Positions 8,161 to 17,482 of a stretch of DNA of 64,000 bases are shown one piece after another. The notes beneath the pieces are model-generated. The model was not told the DNA's origin. It was given only the letters and a program-made list of their open reading frames with translations, and did not search any database. A program made the position numbers and the translations under genes. The stretch is from Marinomonas polaris DSM 16579 (GTDB taxonomy: Bacteria > Pseudomonadota > Gammaproteobacteria > Pseudomonadales > Marinomonadaceae): the NCBI RefSeq assembly GCF_900129155.1, contig NZ_FQVF01000004.1, forward strand, positions 62,001 through 126,000, read 5' to 3'. How positions within the stretch are numbered: the first letter of the stretch is position 1; every line of letters begins with the position of its first letter.

Positions 8161-10191
8161 TTATGCCGCGATGCCGCTGTGTCTCAATAAGGCATCGGTG
8201 CTTGGCTCACGACCACGGAATTCAGCGAATAATTCCGCTGCTGGACGAGAACCACCATTGGCTAATATGGTATCACGGAAGCGTGCGCCGGTATCTTTAT
8301 TGAAGATGCCGTCTTCTTCGAATTTCGAGAACGCATCGGCTGACAAGACTTCCGCCCATTTATAGCTGTAGTAACCCGCCGCGTAACCACCAGCAAAAAT
8401 ATGCGAGAAGCTAGTTTGGAAACGGTTAAATTCAGGTGGCGTCGTTACTGCTACTTTGCTGCGTACGTCGTTGATAACGGATTGAACAGAAATGCCTTTT
8501 TGGTATTCCATGTGCAAACGGAAATCGAACAAAGAAAACTCCAGCTGGCGCATCATCTGCATACCAGATTGGAAGTTCTTCGCTGCCAGCATCTTATCTA
8601 ACAAGTCTTGAGGCAATGGTTCGCCCGTTTCGTAATGTCCTGCGATGTGGGCAAGCGCTTCTGGCTCGTAACACCAGTTTTCCATAAATTGACTTGGCAA
8701 CTCGACGGCATCCCATGCCACACCATTAATACCGGATACGGATGAAACGTCCACTTGGGTCAACATGTGATGCAAACCATGACCAAATTCATGGAACAAG
8801 GTGGTGACTTCATCGTGAGTCAATAACGCTGGCTTAGCGCCAATTGGTGGTGTGAAGTTACACACAAGATACGCAATCGGTAGCTGCAGACGATTGTCTC
8901 TCAAACGACGACGAGTACGACAAGAATCCATCCATGCGCCACCGCGTTTTGCTTCGCGAGCATAAGGATCTAGATAGAAACGAGAAACGTCTTCACCGTC
9001 TTTGCTGATAGTAAAAAGTTGCAAGTCTTTGTTATAGCTATCAAATTCTTTTTCTTCTCGAATATCCACGCCAAATAAGGTTTGTGCCACGTGAAACAAT
9101 CCGGACAAAACCTTATTCATTGGGAAGTAAGGACGCAGCTCTTCTTGAGAGATACTGTACTTATGCTGACGCAATTTTTCCGCGTAGTAAGTCATGTCCC
9201 ACGCGTTCAATTTTTCTACGCCATTTTCGTCTTTTGCGAACGCAGTTAACTGTGCAAGATCTTGTTCTGCCGAGCTTTTTGACTTTTTAGCAAGGTCTTC
9301 CAAGAAGTCGATAACCTGCTGTCCGTTGTCAGCCATCTTAGTGGCAACCGACAATTCAGCGTAATTATCAAAACCAAGAATATGCGCCATTTCATGACGC
9401 AATGCCAAAATCTCGTCAATCAAAGGCGCGTTATTGAATTTGATGTCGCCACCTTGATCTGACGCGCGAGTCGCAAAAGCGCGATACATTTCTTCGCGCA
9501 AAGCGGCGTTGTCAGCATAGCTCATTACAGGCATGTAAGATGGGAAGTCTAAGGTGAACAACCAACCGTCTTTTTCTTTGACTTCGGCCATTTGCTTCGC
9601 TTGTGCTAGTGCTGACTCCGGTAATCCAGACAATTCACTTTCGTCGGTGATTAACTTGCTCCACGCTTGTGTCGCGTCCAACACGTTTTCACCAAACTGG
9701 CTACCCAACTCGGACAAACGCTGGTTTATCTCGCCGTAACGTTTTTTGGCGTCGCCTTCTAGACCAACACCTGACAATTCGAAGTCACGGATGGTTTGGG
9801 TCAAAGCTTCACTTTGTGGTTGTGTTAGCGTTTTTGCTGCATCGCTTTGCGCAAGCGTTTTGTAGGCTTGGTACAAGGCTTTGTTTTGCCCAAGATCCGT
9901 ATAAAACTGGGTCAATTTTGGCAAGCAAGCGTTATAAGCCGCACGCAACTCTGGAGTGTTCTTAACTGAGTTCAAATGGCCAATTGGTGACCAGAAGTTG
10001 TTTAGGTCATCGTGCAGTTGATCCAAGGGCAAAACAAGGCTTTGCCATGTTGGATTGGTATTTTCACTCACACAAGCGTCGATGGCTTCTTGATTGTGCT
10101 TTAGTAGTTTCTCTAGATCCGCTTCGATGTTCGCAACATCGACATCGGTAAAATTCGGTAAGCTGGTCGCGTCCCATACAGACTGTGACAT
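8161..10191 (-). CDS. prlC: Oligopeptidase A (M3 metallopeptidase)
   Basis: 676 residues from the ATG at 10191 (MSQSVWDATSLPNF). The zinc-binding motif HEFGH is at about residues 467-471 within TTLFHEFGHGLHHML, and the downstream glutamate ligand lies in the region ending WDAVELPSQFMENW. Size and sequence fit oligopeptidase A, a cytoplasmic enzyme that degrades short peptides and cleaved signal peptides. An in-frame ATG 81 bases upstream exists, but AAAGGA precedes the chosen start and the extra residues are hydrophobic and unlike the family. Gamma-carbonic anhydrase is divergent upstream and yheV follows. Confidence 0.95.
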   Translation of the reverse strand: MSQSVWDATSLPNFTDVDVANIEADLEKLLKHNQEAIDACVSENTNPTWQSLVLPLDQLHDDLNNFWSPIGHLNSVKNTPELRAAYNACLPKLTQFYTDLGQNKALYQAYKTLAQSDAAKTLTQPQSEALTQTIRDFELSGVGLEGDAKKRYGEINQRLSELGSQFGENVLDATQAWSKLITDESELSGLPESALAQAKQMAEVKEKDGWLFTLDFPSYMPVMSYADNAALREEMYRAFATRASDQGGDIKFNNAPLIDEILALRHEMAHILGFDNYAELSVATKMADNGQQVIDFLEDLAKKSKSSAEQDLAQLTAFAKDENGVEKLNAWDMTYYAEKLRQHKYSISQEELRPYFPMNKVLSGLFHVAQTLFGVDIREEKEFDSYNKDLQLFTISKDGEDVSRFYLDPYAREAKRGGAWMDSCRTRRRLRDNRLQLPIAYLVCNFTPPIGAKPALLTHDEVTTLFHEFGHGLHHMLTQVDVSSVSGINGVAWDAVELPSQFMENWCYEPEALAHIAGHYETGEPLPQDLLDKMLAAKNFQSGMQMMRQLEFSLFDFRLHMEYQKGISVQSVINDVRSKVAVTTPPEFNRFQTSFSHIFAGGYAAGYYSYKWAEVLSADAFSKFEEDGIFNKDTGARFRDTILANGGSRPAAELFAEFRGREPSTDALLRHSGIAA

Positions 10192-10360
10192 ATCATGATA
10201 TCCTTTTATATTAATTGAACGCTGTATTGCATTGATCAATACTATGCTTACTAAGATAGGTTGTCTTAACACTTTTTCAATGCATAAAAGCCTATTGTGT
10301 TAATAGTTCCTTCATTTATTAGTACATTCTATTAAGAAGCCCCCCTTTAAGAGAGGATTT

Positions 10361-10906
10361 ATGGTGATGAAATCTTTCCGTGGTAAAACACCACAACTTG
10401 GCGACCGTGTTTGGGTCGATGACAGTGCCGTAATTATTGGCGATGTAACCATTGGCGAAGACAGTTCTGTATGGCCTTTAGTTGCGATTCGTGGCGACAT
10501 GCACCGCATTCGTATTGGTGCTCGTACCAGTGTTCAAGACAACTCCTGCTTGCACATCACTCACGCCAGCGACTATAAGCCTGAAGGTCATCCTCTAACC
10601 ATTGGCGACGACGTCACCGTGGGTCACATGGCGATGTTACACGGCTGTACGATTGGCAGCAGAGTATTGGTTGGCATGGGAACCACCATTCTTGATGGTG
10701 CTGTAATTGAAGACGAAGTCATCATAGGCGCAGGCTCTTTGGTGCCACCTGGCAAGCGTTTAGAAACGGGCTTTATGTACATGGGATCTCCCGTGAAACA
10801 AATCCGTCCACTCAACGACAAAGAAATCGAATATTTTCAGTATGCCGGACTTAACTACGTCAAACTGAAAGATGAGTACTTGGCAGAAGCAGCAGCGAGC
10901 AAATAG
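10361..10906 (+). CDS. Gamma-class carbonic anhydrase family protein (YrdA-like)
   Basis: 181 residues built almost entirely from left-handed beta-helix hexapeptide repeats (for example VIIGDVTIGEDSSVWP, LTIGDDVTVGHMAMLHGCTIG). The three expected zinc histidines appear in SCLHIT and in GHMAMLHGC. A C-terminal helix (NDKEIEYFQYAGLNYVKLKDEYL) completes the trimeric fold. Members may be carbonic anhydrases or ferripyochelin-binding-like proteins; bacterial YrdA-type proteins often show little activity. AGAGG lies upstream of the ATG at 10361; a second ATG six bases later is possible. It is divergent from prlC. Confidence 0.9.
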   Translation: MVMKSFRGKTPQLGDRVWVDDSAVIIGDVTIGEDSSVWPLVAIRGDMHRIRIGARTSVQDNSCLHITHASDYKPEGHPLTIGDDVTVGHMAMLHGCTIGSRVLVGMGTTILDGAVIEDEVIIGAGSLVPPGKRLETGFMYMGSPVKQIRPLNDKEIEYFQYAGLNYVKLKDEYLAEAAASK

Positions 10907-10986
10907 ACAAATTAAAATCATGGTTGAATGGTAATAAATACCAGACGAATATCGTCTAACAATCAGACAAACAACCCGAGGCTTAA

Positions 10987-11616
10987 ATGACCAATGCGAA
11001 CCTCTCTGTTGAGATGGATTCTTCAGCAGCAGTTAACATCTTTCAGGATGCTGTTTTTATTGAAGAGCTACGCACGCAGATGCTGAAGTTCGCCAGGCTT
11101 CAAGTACGAGACAATCAATTAGCCGAAGACGCAGTACAAGAAGCCATGTTCTCTGCGTATCAAAATATTGATCGTTTTGCGCGACAAGCGGCATTTAAGA
11201 CTTGGGTATTTTCCATATTGAAGAACAAGATCATCGATTTATTGCGTAAGGAAAAACGCCATACGGCAGCCAGTCAGCTCGAAGAGGGGCCCAATCTAAG
11301 CGGTGAAGCGTTAATCGAGCACTTGTTCGAGGAAAATGGCCATTGGCAAAAAGACGAGCGTCCTAAAAAATGGGATCAGCCAGAGCATGGTGTTGAAAAC
11401 GAGCACTTCTGGCGTATTTTCGATGCTTGTTTGGATGCTTTACCAGCCAAATATGGTCGATTATTTATGATGCGCGAATTTCTCGAAATGGATACACCTG
11501 AGATTTGTCATAACGAAGATGTGTCGGTAAGCAGCCTAAATGTCACTTTATATCGTGCTCGTCTACGTTTACGGGAATGTTTAGAAGATCACTGGTTTCA
11601 AAAGGAGAAGTCGTAA
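10987..11616 (+). CDS. ECF-type sigma-70 family RNA polymerase sigma factor
   Basis: 209-residue sigma factor with region 2 near residues 30-95 (DNQLAEDAVQEAMFSAYQ and FKTWVFSILKNKIIDLLRKEKR) and region 4 near 140-200 (ALPAKYGRLFMMREFLEMDTPEIC and SSLNVTLYRARLRLRECL). A linker of about 45 residues between them is longer than usual for ECF sigmas. It directs core polymerase to an unknown regulon. The stop codon TAA ends immediately before the ATG of a small zinc-binding protein, so the two are co-transcribed and probably form a sigma/anti-sigma pair. Confidence 0.9.
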   Translation: MTNANLSVEMDSSAAVNIFQDAVFIEELRTQMLKFARLQVRDNQLAEDAVQEAMFSAYQNIDRFARQAAFKTWVFSILKNKIIDLLRKEKRHTAASQLEEGPNLSGEALIEHLFEENGHWQKDERPKKWDQPEHGVENEHFWRIFDACLDALPAKYGRLFMMREFLEMDTPEICHNEDVSVSSLNVTLYRARLRLRECLEDHWFQKEKS

Positions 11617-11808
11617 ATGATAAAATGCAAACAAGCGACCCAAATGCTCTCGGAGAAACTCGATCGCACGTTATCCGCCAAAGAAAAAATAAACTTGACC
11701 ATGCACACTGCAATTTGCACTCCTTGTCGTCAGTTTGGAAAACAAATGGAGACCATTCGCGAATTATCAAAATCCTATACCAAAGCAAAAAAGCCAGATG
11801 AAAAGTAA
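11617..11808 (+). CDS. Small zf-HC2 anti-sigma-like protein
   Basis: 63 residues, MIKCKQATQMLSEKLDRTLS onward. The HXXXCXXC zinc motif is present as HTAICTPC, with an N-terminal Cys4 that can complete the site, as in ZAS/zf-HC2 anti-sigma factors. There is no transmembrane segment, so it would be a soluble, possibly redox- or metal-responsive anti-sigma factor for the preceding gene, whose stop codon it abuts. Its last codons overlap the stem of the convergent heme oxygenase terminator. Confidence 0.8.
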   Translation: MIKCKQATQMLSEKLDRTLSAKEKINLTMHTAICTPCRQFGKQMETIRELSKSYTKAKKPDEK

Positions 11809-11820
11809 TACTCATCTGGC
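11787..11820 (-). terminator. Terminator of heme oxygenase gene
   Basis: GCCAGATGA and TCATCTGGC (11793-11801 with 11812-11820) form a 9-bp stem followed by six T on the minus strand. The left arm lies within the C-terminal codons of the convergent anti-sigma gene. Confidence 0.8.
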
Positions 11821-11833
11821 CTCGGAACGACGC

Positions 11834-12424
11834 TTAGGAATTCAAGCTCGCCAGTGTTTTTTTATAAAAAGCGAAAGCGTCCATCGCTCCTTTTATAGCC
11901 AGAGCTTCTTGCTCTTCCGTTAGCGACAAAGCGTCTAACTGAGCAACAAACTTACGCCAATGCGGCGCTCGTCCTTCAGGATGTGCTGCTAAATGCCTAG
12001 CGCCATGGTCTGCATCAAAGCTCAATTTCTGTGTTTCTTTATACAAAAATGCTGCACCAATATTCGACCCTTCACTGCAATAAAGCCAACCAATGGCTTG
12101 GTACAGATCTGTCGGCGTAGCTAACAAAGATACATCAACATCCGCCTTTAAGCCCAAGTCATTCAAATCCGATTCAACCGCAGACAACCTAGGTAATTCA
12201 GCCAACCCGGGAAACAACACTTGCAGAGCTTTATTCTGGTACAAAGGCGCAACAGATAAATGAAAAATATGCTGTAAACGCAAAAATTTTCTGTAATTTT
12301 CTTCGTTTGCAAATGGCTCTGACTGCATCACCAGTGAATCGACACTATCGTGATTAGTACGCGTAGAATATTTTAAACGCTTTGCAAATGTCAGTGTATC
12401 TTGGTCTTTTTCTATTGTTTGCAT
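11834..12424 (-). CDS. hemO: Biliverdin-producing heme oxygenase (HemO/PigA-like)
   Basis: 196 residues from the ATG at 12424 (MQTIEKDQ), chosen because GAGG lies six bases upstream; an ATG at 12436 is an alternative with a poorer ribosome site. The proximal haem ligand is expected at His25 in TRTNHDSVDSLVM. YRKFLRLQHIFH and LYCSEGSNIGAAFLYKE, the distal-helix glycine region, match the PigA/HemO group of bacterial heme oxygenases. The soluble enzyme opens haem to biliverdin, CO and Fe2+, releasing iron from imported haem. It follows a YbaN-like gene on the same strand, and a Fur box lies about 0.7 kb upstream. No phytochrome is nearby, which favours an iron role. Confidence 0.9.
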   Translation of the reverse strand: MQTIEKDQDTLTFAKRLKYSTRTNHDSVDSLVMQSEPFANEENYRKFLRLQHIFHLSVAPLYQNKALQVLFPGLAELPRLSAVESDLNDLGLKADVDVSLLATPTDLYQAIGWLYCSEGSNIGAAFLYKETQKLSFDADHGARHLAAHPEGRAPHWRKFVAQLDALSLTEEQEALAIKGAMDAFAFYKKTLASLNS

Positions 12425-12506
12425 ATCTGGCCTCATTTAAAAATCCATCTTATTTAATGATAAAAACTTACCTTCCAAATGACCACTTCATTTATATTAA
12501 GAAAAA

Positions 12507-12899
12507 CTAACATTCTTTTGTTAAATTTTTAACTTCTTCTGGCCTAGACCACATCCATAAAAAGCCAACAAACATCCCTGATAAAGCAAAAAACAAAACG
12601 TATGAATTAACTCCGCTACATACTAATAAACAGGCACATAAAAACATGCTTATTGATGATATCACTTTATTGCTTCTAGAAATCACCTTGCCATTATCCC
12701 AATTATAAAGAACAGGACCTGTAAATCGATTATTATGCAAAAACCGATAAATCCTAGGGGAACCTTTTGATGATGACCAAGCACAAAGTAATATAAACTC
12801 GGTAGCAGGAATACCAGGAACCATCACACCTACAAACGCCATTATCAAGCTAAGGAAAGCAATAACTTGATACATGAAGGTTTTACTTTTTACAAACAT
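12507..12899 (-). CDS. DUF454 (YbaN-like) inner-membrane protein
   Basis: About 130 residues from the ATG at 12899 (MFVKSKTFMYQVIAF); an ATG at 12920 would add seven residues. Three to four hydrophobic segments are visible, and GVMVPGIPATEFILLCAWSSSKGSPRIYRFL is the DUF454/YbaN signature (a first membrane hairpin followed by the SSPR-like segment). Function is unknown. Family members are sometimes found beside haem and iron genes, and here the next gene is heme oxygenase, 82 bases downstream on the same strand, suggesting co-transcription. Confidence 0.8.
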   Translation of the reverse strand: MFVKSKTFMYQVIAFLSLIMAFVGVMVPGIPATEFILLCAWSSSKGSPRIYRFLHNNRFTGPVLYNWDNGKVISRSNKVISSISMFLCACLLVCSGVNSYVLFFALSGMFVGFLWMWSRPEEVKNLTKEC

Positions 12900-13137
12900 G
12901 AATTCAATTCCAGAAAACATTATTTATTAGCATTTAATCTATTAAGTATTAATAAATAAAATATCAAGCCGAATTATTAACAGTCATTTCCTCTAATAAC
13001 TCAACCATTAATGTATTAAGAATGCTTAATAAACAAAAGCTAGCTCTTTGCCTGTCAGTTGCTAGGATGGTCAATCCTTACAGAAAAAAACAACTAAGAT
13101 TGTAAGGAAGAAGGAAGGCTAAAAAAACAAAAAACAC

Positions 13138-13156
13138 GATATTGATAACCATTATC
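13138..13156. promoter_or_regulatory. Fur box upstream of two-component system
   Basis: GATATTGATAACCATTATC matches the 19-base Fur consensus GATAATGATAATCATTATC at 17 positions. It lies 71 bases before the response regulator start and about 240 bases upstream of the divergent YbaN-like gene. The rest of the 300-base gap holds AT-rich promoter-like sequence and no further feature that I recognise. Confidence 0.75.
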
Positions 13157-13226
13157 AATTGATGCTAGTATGCTGATGCTGTTTCTAACACTCATTACCA
13201 TTTTTACTCTATAGAGATAAGAAGAT

Positions 13227-13892
13227 ATGCGAATTCTCGTTGTTGAAGATGATGCTTCCGTTAGCCATTGGATTAGCAGCAAACTGCATGTATCAGGTCA
13301 TATATGCAAGCTAGTAGATAATGGTGAAGACGCATTGAAGCTGATTAAGAAAGAAGTTTTTGATGTCATTTTATTGGATCGTGTCCTCCCTAAACTAGAC
13401 GGTATCCAGTTGCTTGGTTTACTTGGTAATACTCCTCACCCACCTATACTTATTCTGTCGGCGAACGATCAAATATCGGATCGAATAGAAGGTCTCAGAG
13501 CAGGGGCGGATGACTACCTCGGCAAACCATTTGATTTTACCGAGCTACTTTTACGCCTAGAACGATTGTACTTCCGTACCAAAAAAGTAGCATCAAGCAA
13601 TCTTATAAAAATCAAAGATATGATGATAAATCTTGAATTACACGAAGTAACTCGTTCAGGACAAAAGATTGACTTAACCAACAAAGAATTCAAATTACTC
13701 TATGTACTTGCCGAACATCCAGGACAAACCGTTACTCGCAGCATGTTGTTAGAAAAAGCATGGGGATATCACTTCGACCCACAAACTAACATCCTAGATG
13801 TTCACCTTTCCAAATTAAGACATAAGCTAGATGGTGGATCTAAAAATCCAATCATTCGAACTATTCGTTCAGTTGGTTATGCTTTAGGATGA
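13227..13892 (+). CDS. OmpR/PhoB-family response regulator
   Basis: 221 residues. Receiver domain at 1-115 with acidic pocket Glu7-Asp8-Asp9, phosphoacceptor Asp51 (VILLDRVLP) and switch lysine in LGKPFDF. A winged-helix DNA-binding domain follows from about 128 (LTNKEFKLLYVLAEHPGQTVTRSMLLEKAWG and VDVHLSKLRHKL-like ILDVHLSKLRHKL). It is followed four bases later by its sensor kinase. The Fur box upstream suggests that the pair is iron-repressed and may respond to iron, haem or a siderophore; the regulon is not visible, although heme oxygenase lies just across the divergent promoter region. Confidence 0.93.
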   Translation: MRILVVEDDASVSHWISSKLHVSGHICKLVDNGEDALKLIKKEVFDVILLDRVLPKLDGIQLLGLLGNTPHPPILILSANDQISDRIEGLRAGADDYLGKPFDFTELLLRLERLYFRTKKVASSNLIKIKDMMINLELHEVTRSGQKIDLTNKEFKLLYVLAEHPGQTVTRSMLLEKAWGYHFDPQTNILDVHLSKLRHKLDGGSKNPIIRTIRSVGYALG

Positions 13893-13896
13893 TTCT

Positions 13897-15276
13897 GTGT
13901 TTATTAAATCGTTGTCCCATAGTAGCAGCTTTAGGCAAGCTACTATCATTGCCTTTATTTGCTTATTGATATCTTCTGCTTCTATTTTTATTTGTGACTA
14001 CATTTTAGACAACATCATGAAAAGTCATGTTAAAAATATGATTTTTGAAAATATAGAAAATCAAAAATTAAATAATAAATTTAACAGCAGCAATGATTTA
14101 TCAATACAATTAAAAAATGAAAACTATAAAGAAAGCAGAAAAGATCACTTCACCTTTATTTTTGACGCTTATGGAAAAGTTTTATTAGGAAATAAGCAGA
14201 ACGTATCAGATAGTCAAATCCAATACTTACAAAAACACAATATAAATTCGCCAGATATTGTCTCGTTAAAAGATAATAATGTCGAGTTATTAGGACTATT
14301 AGTGCCTTTAACAGATGGCGGTATGTATTTTAACGCATACAACGTAAAACCAATGAACCAACAAACTCAAATAATATCTCTTATGACAGGTGTTGGGCTG
14401 CTGGCAATACAACTCATGATTTTAGTAATTAGCCTACGCTTTAGTCGACACAATCTCTACCGCGTTAATCATATCATTTACACCCTAGAGCAATATGCTA
14501 GTGGTAAACACAACGTTAGAGTTAACTCAAACGACAATAAAGATGAATTCGACCAACTGAGTCAAGAAATTAATATTGTACTTGAACGCACTCAGAGGCT
14601 AATGGGAGAAGTTCGAGACATCACTAGTCATGTTGCACATGAACTAAGAACACCACTCACTCGCCTGCAGCATAAGTTGATCAACTTATCAGAACGTGTA
14701 GGAGGAAAAGAGCTCAACGAGCTCGAGCAAGCAATTAAAGAAACCGAGCAAATACAAATACTTTTTCGCTCTATCATGCGACTTTCTGAAGTCGAAACAG
14801 GACAAGTTAGCCATCAAAAAGACAACATTAATGCTTATGACATATTGCATGAAGTTTATGAGTATTATCAGCCATTAGCAGAAAATTATGGAATTAACAT
14901 AAAGCTCGAAGCACAAAAAAAACATGTTTTTTGTGCTGATAAAATCCTTATTTTTCAAGCTATTGCAAACCTATTAGATAACGCTATTAAGTACGCGCCA
15001 GAAAGTGAAACTATAACTCTTAAAATAGATTCATCATTGGGGAATACCTTTATAAAAGTCTCAGATCAAGGTAAAGGTATCCCAGAAGAGAGTCTGCATT
15101 TTGTCACTCAGAGATTCAAAAGGCTTTCTTCAAAAAAGGACGTATTCGGGCACGGATTAGGACTGACTCTGATCCGAGCTATAGTCTCTTTGCATAATGG
15201 CGAGTTGGTTTTAACCAATACGCACCCAGGACTCTGTGCTTGTATTAAAATTCGTTCAAATAAAACGACTTCATAG
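13897..15276 (+). CDS. Membrane sensor histidine kinase
   Basis: 459 residues. Membrane segments near residues 15-37 and 165-187 flank a periplasmic sensor of about 125 residues with no recognised domain. A HAMP-like linker is followed by the H-box SHVAHELRTPLTRLQHKL with phosphoacceptor His248, then ATP-binding boxes: N (ANLLDNAIKYA), G1 (VSDQGKGIPEE) and G2 (GHGLGLTLIRAI). Translation begins at a GTG five bases after the regulator stop, with AGGA within the end of the preceding gene. The sensor region is noticeably A+T- and Asn/Lys-rich, unlike the kinase core. Partner of the adjacent OmpR-type regulator. Confidence 0.92.
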   Translation: MFIKSLSHSSSFRQATIIAFICLLISSASIFICDYILDNIMKSHVKNMIFENIENQKLNNKFNSSNDLSIQLKNENYKESRKDHFTFIFDAYGKVLLGNKQNVSDSQIQYLQKHNINSPDIVSLKDNNVELLGLLVPLTDGGMYFNAYNVKPMNQQTQIISLMTGVGLLAIQLMILVISLRFSRHNLYRVNHIIYTLEQYASGKHNVRVNSNDNKDEFDQLSQEINIVLERTQRLMGEVRDITSHVAHELRTPLTRLQHKLINLSERVGGKELNELEQAIKETEQIQILFRSIMRLSEVETGQVSHQKDNINAYDILHEVYEYYQPLAENYGINIKLEAQKKHVFCADKILIFQAIANLLDNAIKYAPESETITLKIDSSLGNTFIKVSDQGKGIPEESLHFVTQRFKRLSSKKDVFGHGLGLTLIRAIVSLHNGELVLTNTHPGLCACIKIRSNKTTS

Positions 15277-15294
15277 CATTTAAGAAAAATACAA

Positions 15295-15324
15295 AAGGCC
15301 ACTTTGGTTTCCCAAGGTGGCCTT
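15295..15324. terminator. Bidirectional terminator, kinase/znuB
   Basis: A 13-bp stem (15295-15307 with 15312-15324, one G-U pair) with a 4-base TTTC loop lies between the convergent kinase and znuB genes. Confidence 0.85.
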
Positions 15325-15342
15325 CATCTAAGCTTTAAAAAC

Positions 15343-16134
15343 CTAACGCAAGCGCTTAAACGGCAAGGTATAAGCAATCAAGAATAACAAGGCAGCACAC
15401 ACTACAACGCTTGGGCCAGTTGGTGTATCCCAACGATAAGACGCCCACAAACCACCGCAAACAGCCAAACAACCAATCAAGCTAGCAAACGATGCCATTT
15501 GTACTGGGGTACTCGATAACTTACGCGCCGTCGCAGCGGGAATAATCATCAAAGACGTAATCAACAAGACACCGACGATTTTCATCGCTACCGCAATTAC
15601 CAAAGCCACCAGCAACATCAGCAATAGACGAATCGCTTCGACCGGATAACCTTCTACCTTGGCCAACTCTTCATTAACGGTTACAGCTAGTAGAGGTTTC
15701 CAAAATGTGACTAATAACGCAATGACCGCAAAACCACCGCCGTAAATCCAGTACACATCGGCTTGGTTAATCGCCAGCAAATCACCAAACAAATACGCCA
15801 TTAAATCTATACGAATATTGTCGAGAAAACTTACTGCAACCAAACCAAGTGACAATGCCGAATGCGCTAGAATCCCCAACAAGGTGTCCGTCGCAATAAT
15901 GTGTTTCTTTTGCAAAGTCACCAACACCAAGGCCAAACCAACGCACAGAACGATAATCGCAAGGTTCAAATTGATGTCTAATAAAAAGCCTAACGCCACA
16001 CCTAATAGAGCAGAATGCGCCAAGGTGTCACCGAAATACGCCATGCGTCGCCAAACAACAAACGCGCCTAACGGCCCTGCGACCGCGGCCACACCCAATC
16101 CGCCTAACAAGGCTCTGAGCAAAAGATCTAACAT
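15343..16134 (-). CDS. znuB: Zinc ABC transporter permease ZnuB
   Basis: 263-residue membrane protein of the ABC-3 permease family with about seven to eight hydrophobic segments. The opening LLRALLGGLGVAAVAGPLGAFVVWRRMAYFGDTLAHSALLGVALG is the classic ZnuB pattern, and the EAA-like coupling segment AMKIVGVLLITSLMIIPAATAR is clear. It forms the membrane channel for high-affinity Zn2+ uptake with ZnuC. It is the last gene of the NicO-like/zur/znuC/znuB unit, 38 bases after znuC. No znuA binding-protein gene is in the window. Confidence 0.93.
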   Translation of the reverse strand: MLDLLLRALLGGLGVAAVAGPLGAFVVWRRMAYFGDTLAHSALLGVALGFLLDINLNLAIIVLCVGLALVLVTLQKKHIIATDTLLGILAHSALSLGLVAVSFLDNIRIDLMAYLFGDLLAINQADVYWIYGGGFAVIALLVTFWKPLLAVTVNEELAKVEGYPVEAIRLLLMLLVALVIAVAMKIVGVLLITSLMIIPAATARKLSSTPVQMASFASLIGCLAVCGGLWASYRWDTPTGPSVVVCAALLFLIAYTLPFKRLR

Positions 16135-16172
16135 GCTATTACGAACTCCAAAATCTGCTAACTGGTGTGTAA

Positions 16173-16961
16173 TTAATGATGATTACAGTGAGAATGATCG
16201 TGGCCGTGAGCATCGCCACCCTCGGATACAATGCTGCCGTGCTCGTCATGCACATGATCGTGCTGATGAGCATAAATCGCGATGGATTCATCGGCTCCTG
16301 GCACACCAAACAAAGCTTGATAAGCCGGATGGCCGGTTACGTGCTGCGGGCTTCCAGAACAGCAAACGTGCTGATTGATACACACCACGGTATCGGTTTT
16401 CGCCATCACCAAATGCAAATCATGAGATACCATCAGCACGCCGCAATTTAGCTCATTACGGATGTTTTCAATCAGGTTATAAAGCTCCACCTGACCATTC
16501 ACATCCACGCCCTGTACTGGCTCATCAAGCACCAATAGATTTGGTCGGTTCAACAAGGCACGCGCCAACAAAACACGCTGTGTTTCACCACCAGACAACA
16601 CATGCACTTGTGATTTCAACAAATGCCCAATGCCGAGTTTTTCTAGTGTAGGAAGAATTTGTTGTTTATCAACACCACGCACCAAAGCCAAGAAATGCTT
16701 TACCGTTAATGGCAAAGTCGGATCGATATGCAGCTTCTGCGGCATATAACCTATGCGCAAGGTTTTATGCCTGACTATTTCGCCAGAAGTTGCTTCTTGC
16801 AGCCCTAACAAGGTGCGAATCAAGGTACTTTTTCCGCTGCCATTTGGGCCAATCAAGGTGACAATCTCACCTTCGCTGATCGTCATATCAATGTTTTCAA
16901 GCAAAACTCTGCCATCAAACGAGATACCAATTTTATCAAAAGCAACCAATCGCTTACTCAC
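16173..16961 (-). CDS. znuC: Zinc ABC transporter ATP-binding protein ZnuC
   Basis: 262 residues. Walker [11 protein letters not shown]-loop in [11 protein letters not shown] signature [15 protein letters not shown], Walker [13 protein letters not shown] and the switch histidine in VSHDLHLV are all present. The C-terminal 45 residues are rich in histidine ([12 protein letters not shown] and [11 protein letters not shown]), a probable metal-buffering tail. The GTG start overlaps the zur stop codon (GTGA), indicating translational coupling. It energises zinc import with ZnuB. Zur-dependent control is inferred from the palindrome upstream of the operon. Confidence 0.93.
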   Translation of the reverse strand: MSKRLVAFDKIGISFDGRVLLENIDMTISEGEIVTLIGPNGSGKSTLIRTLLGLQEATSGEIVRHKTLRIGYMPQKLHIDPTLPLTVKHFLALVRGVDKQQILPTLEKLGIGHLLKSQVHVLSGGETQRVLLARALLNRPNLLVLDEPVQGVDVNGQVELYNLIENIRNELNCGVLMVSHDLHLVMAKTDTVVCINQHVCCSGSPQHVTGHPAYQALFGVPGADESIAIYAHQHDHVHDEHGSIVSEGGDAHGHDHSHCNHH

Positions 16962-17482
16962 GCGCTTGCTCCTACTTTTTTTGCCTTACATTTCGCACAT
17001 AAGCCTGTTAATTCAATGGTTTCAGCACGTAACTCAAAACCTTGATGCGCGGCTTTTTCGATCAAGGCCGCATGAATATCTTGGTAATCGAATTCCATAA
17101 CATTGTGGCATTCATCGCAAATCAAGAAATAACCTTTGTGCGCTTTATCTGCATGGGCACAGCCAAGGTAAGCGTTCATCGATTCCACTTTGTGAATCAG
17201 ACCCGCACCTAACAAAAAGTCTAAAGCACGATAAACCGTTGGCGGCGCAGAGTTAAAACCCTCTTCGGCCAACTTCGCCAATAACTGATAAGCACCAAGT
17301 GGGCGATGACTTTCCCAGATCAATTCCAATGCGCGGCGACGTACTTTCGTTAATCGCTGGCCTTGCTCTGCACACAGGGTTTCCGCTGTTTCTAACGCGG
17401 TATCAATACAATCATTATGGTTATGATGACTGTGTTGATGAGAATCTTGTTGTGAGTGCTGATGTGAGTCTTCATGTTTCAT
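16958..17482 (-). CDS. zur: Zinc uptake regulator Zur (Fur family)
   Basis: 174 residues from the ATG at 17482, whose first base overlaps the stop codon of the upstream gene (TAATG); AAGGG precedes it. A longer frame to 17593 lies inside the upstream gene and is rejected. The N-terminus is His-rich ([18 protein letters not shown]), followed by a winged helix ([20 protein letters not shown]) and the metal domain with CDEC and CAKC cysteine pairs, as in Zur. [21 protein letters not shown] is Zur-like rather than Fur-like. It represses zinc-uptake genes when zinc is sufficient and here sits in the same operon as znuCB. Confidence 0.92.
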   Translation of the reverse strand: MKHEDSHQHSQQDSHQHSHHNHNDCIDTALETAETLCAEQGQRLTKVRRRALELIWESHRPLGAYQLLAKLAEEGFNSAPPTVYRALDFLLGAGLIHKVESMNAYLGCAHADKAHKGYFLICDECHNVMEFDYQDIHAALIEKAAHQGFELRAETIELTGLCAKCKAKKVGASA

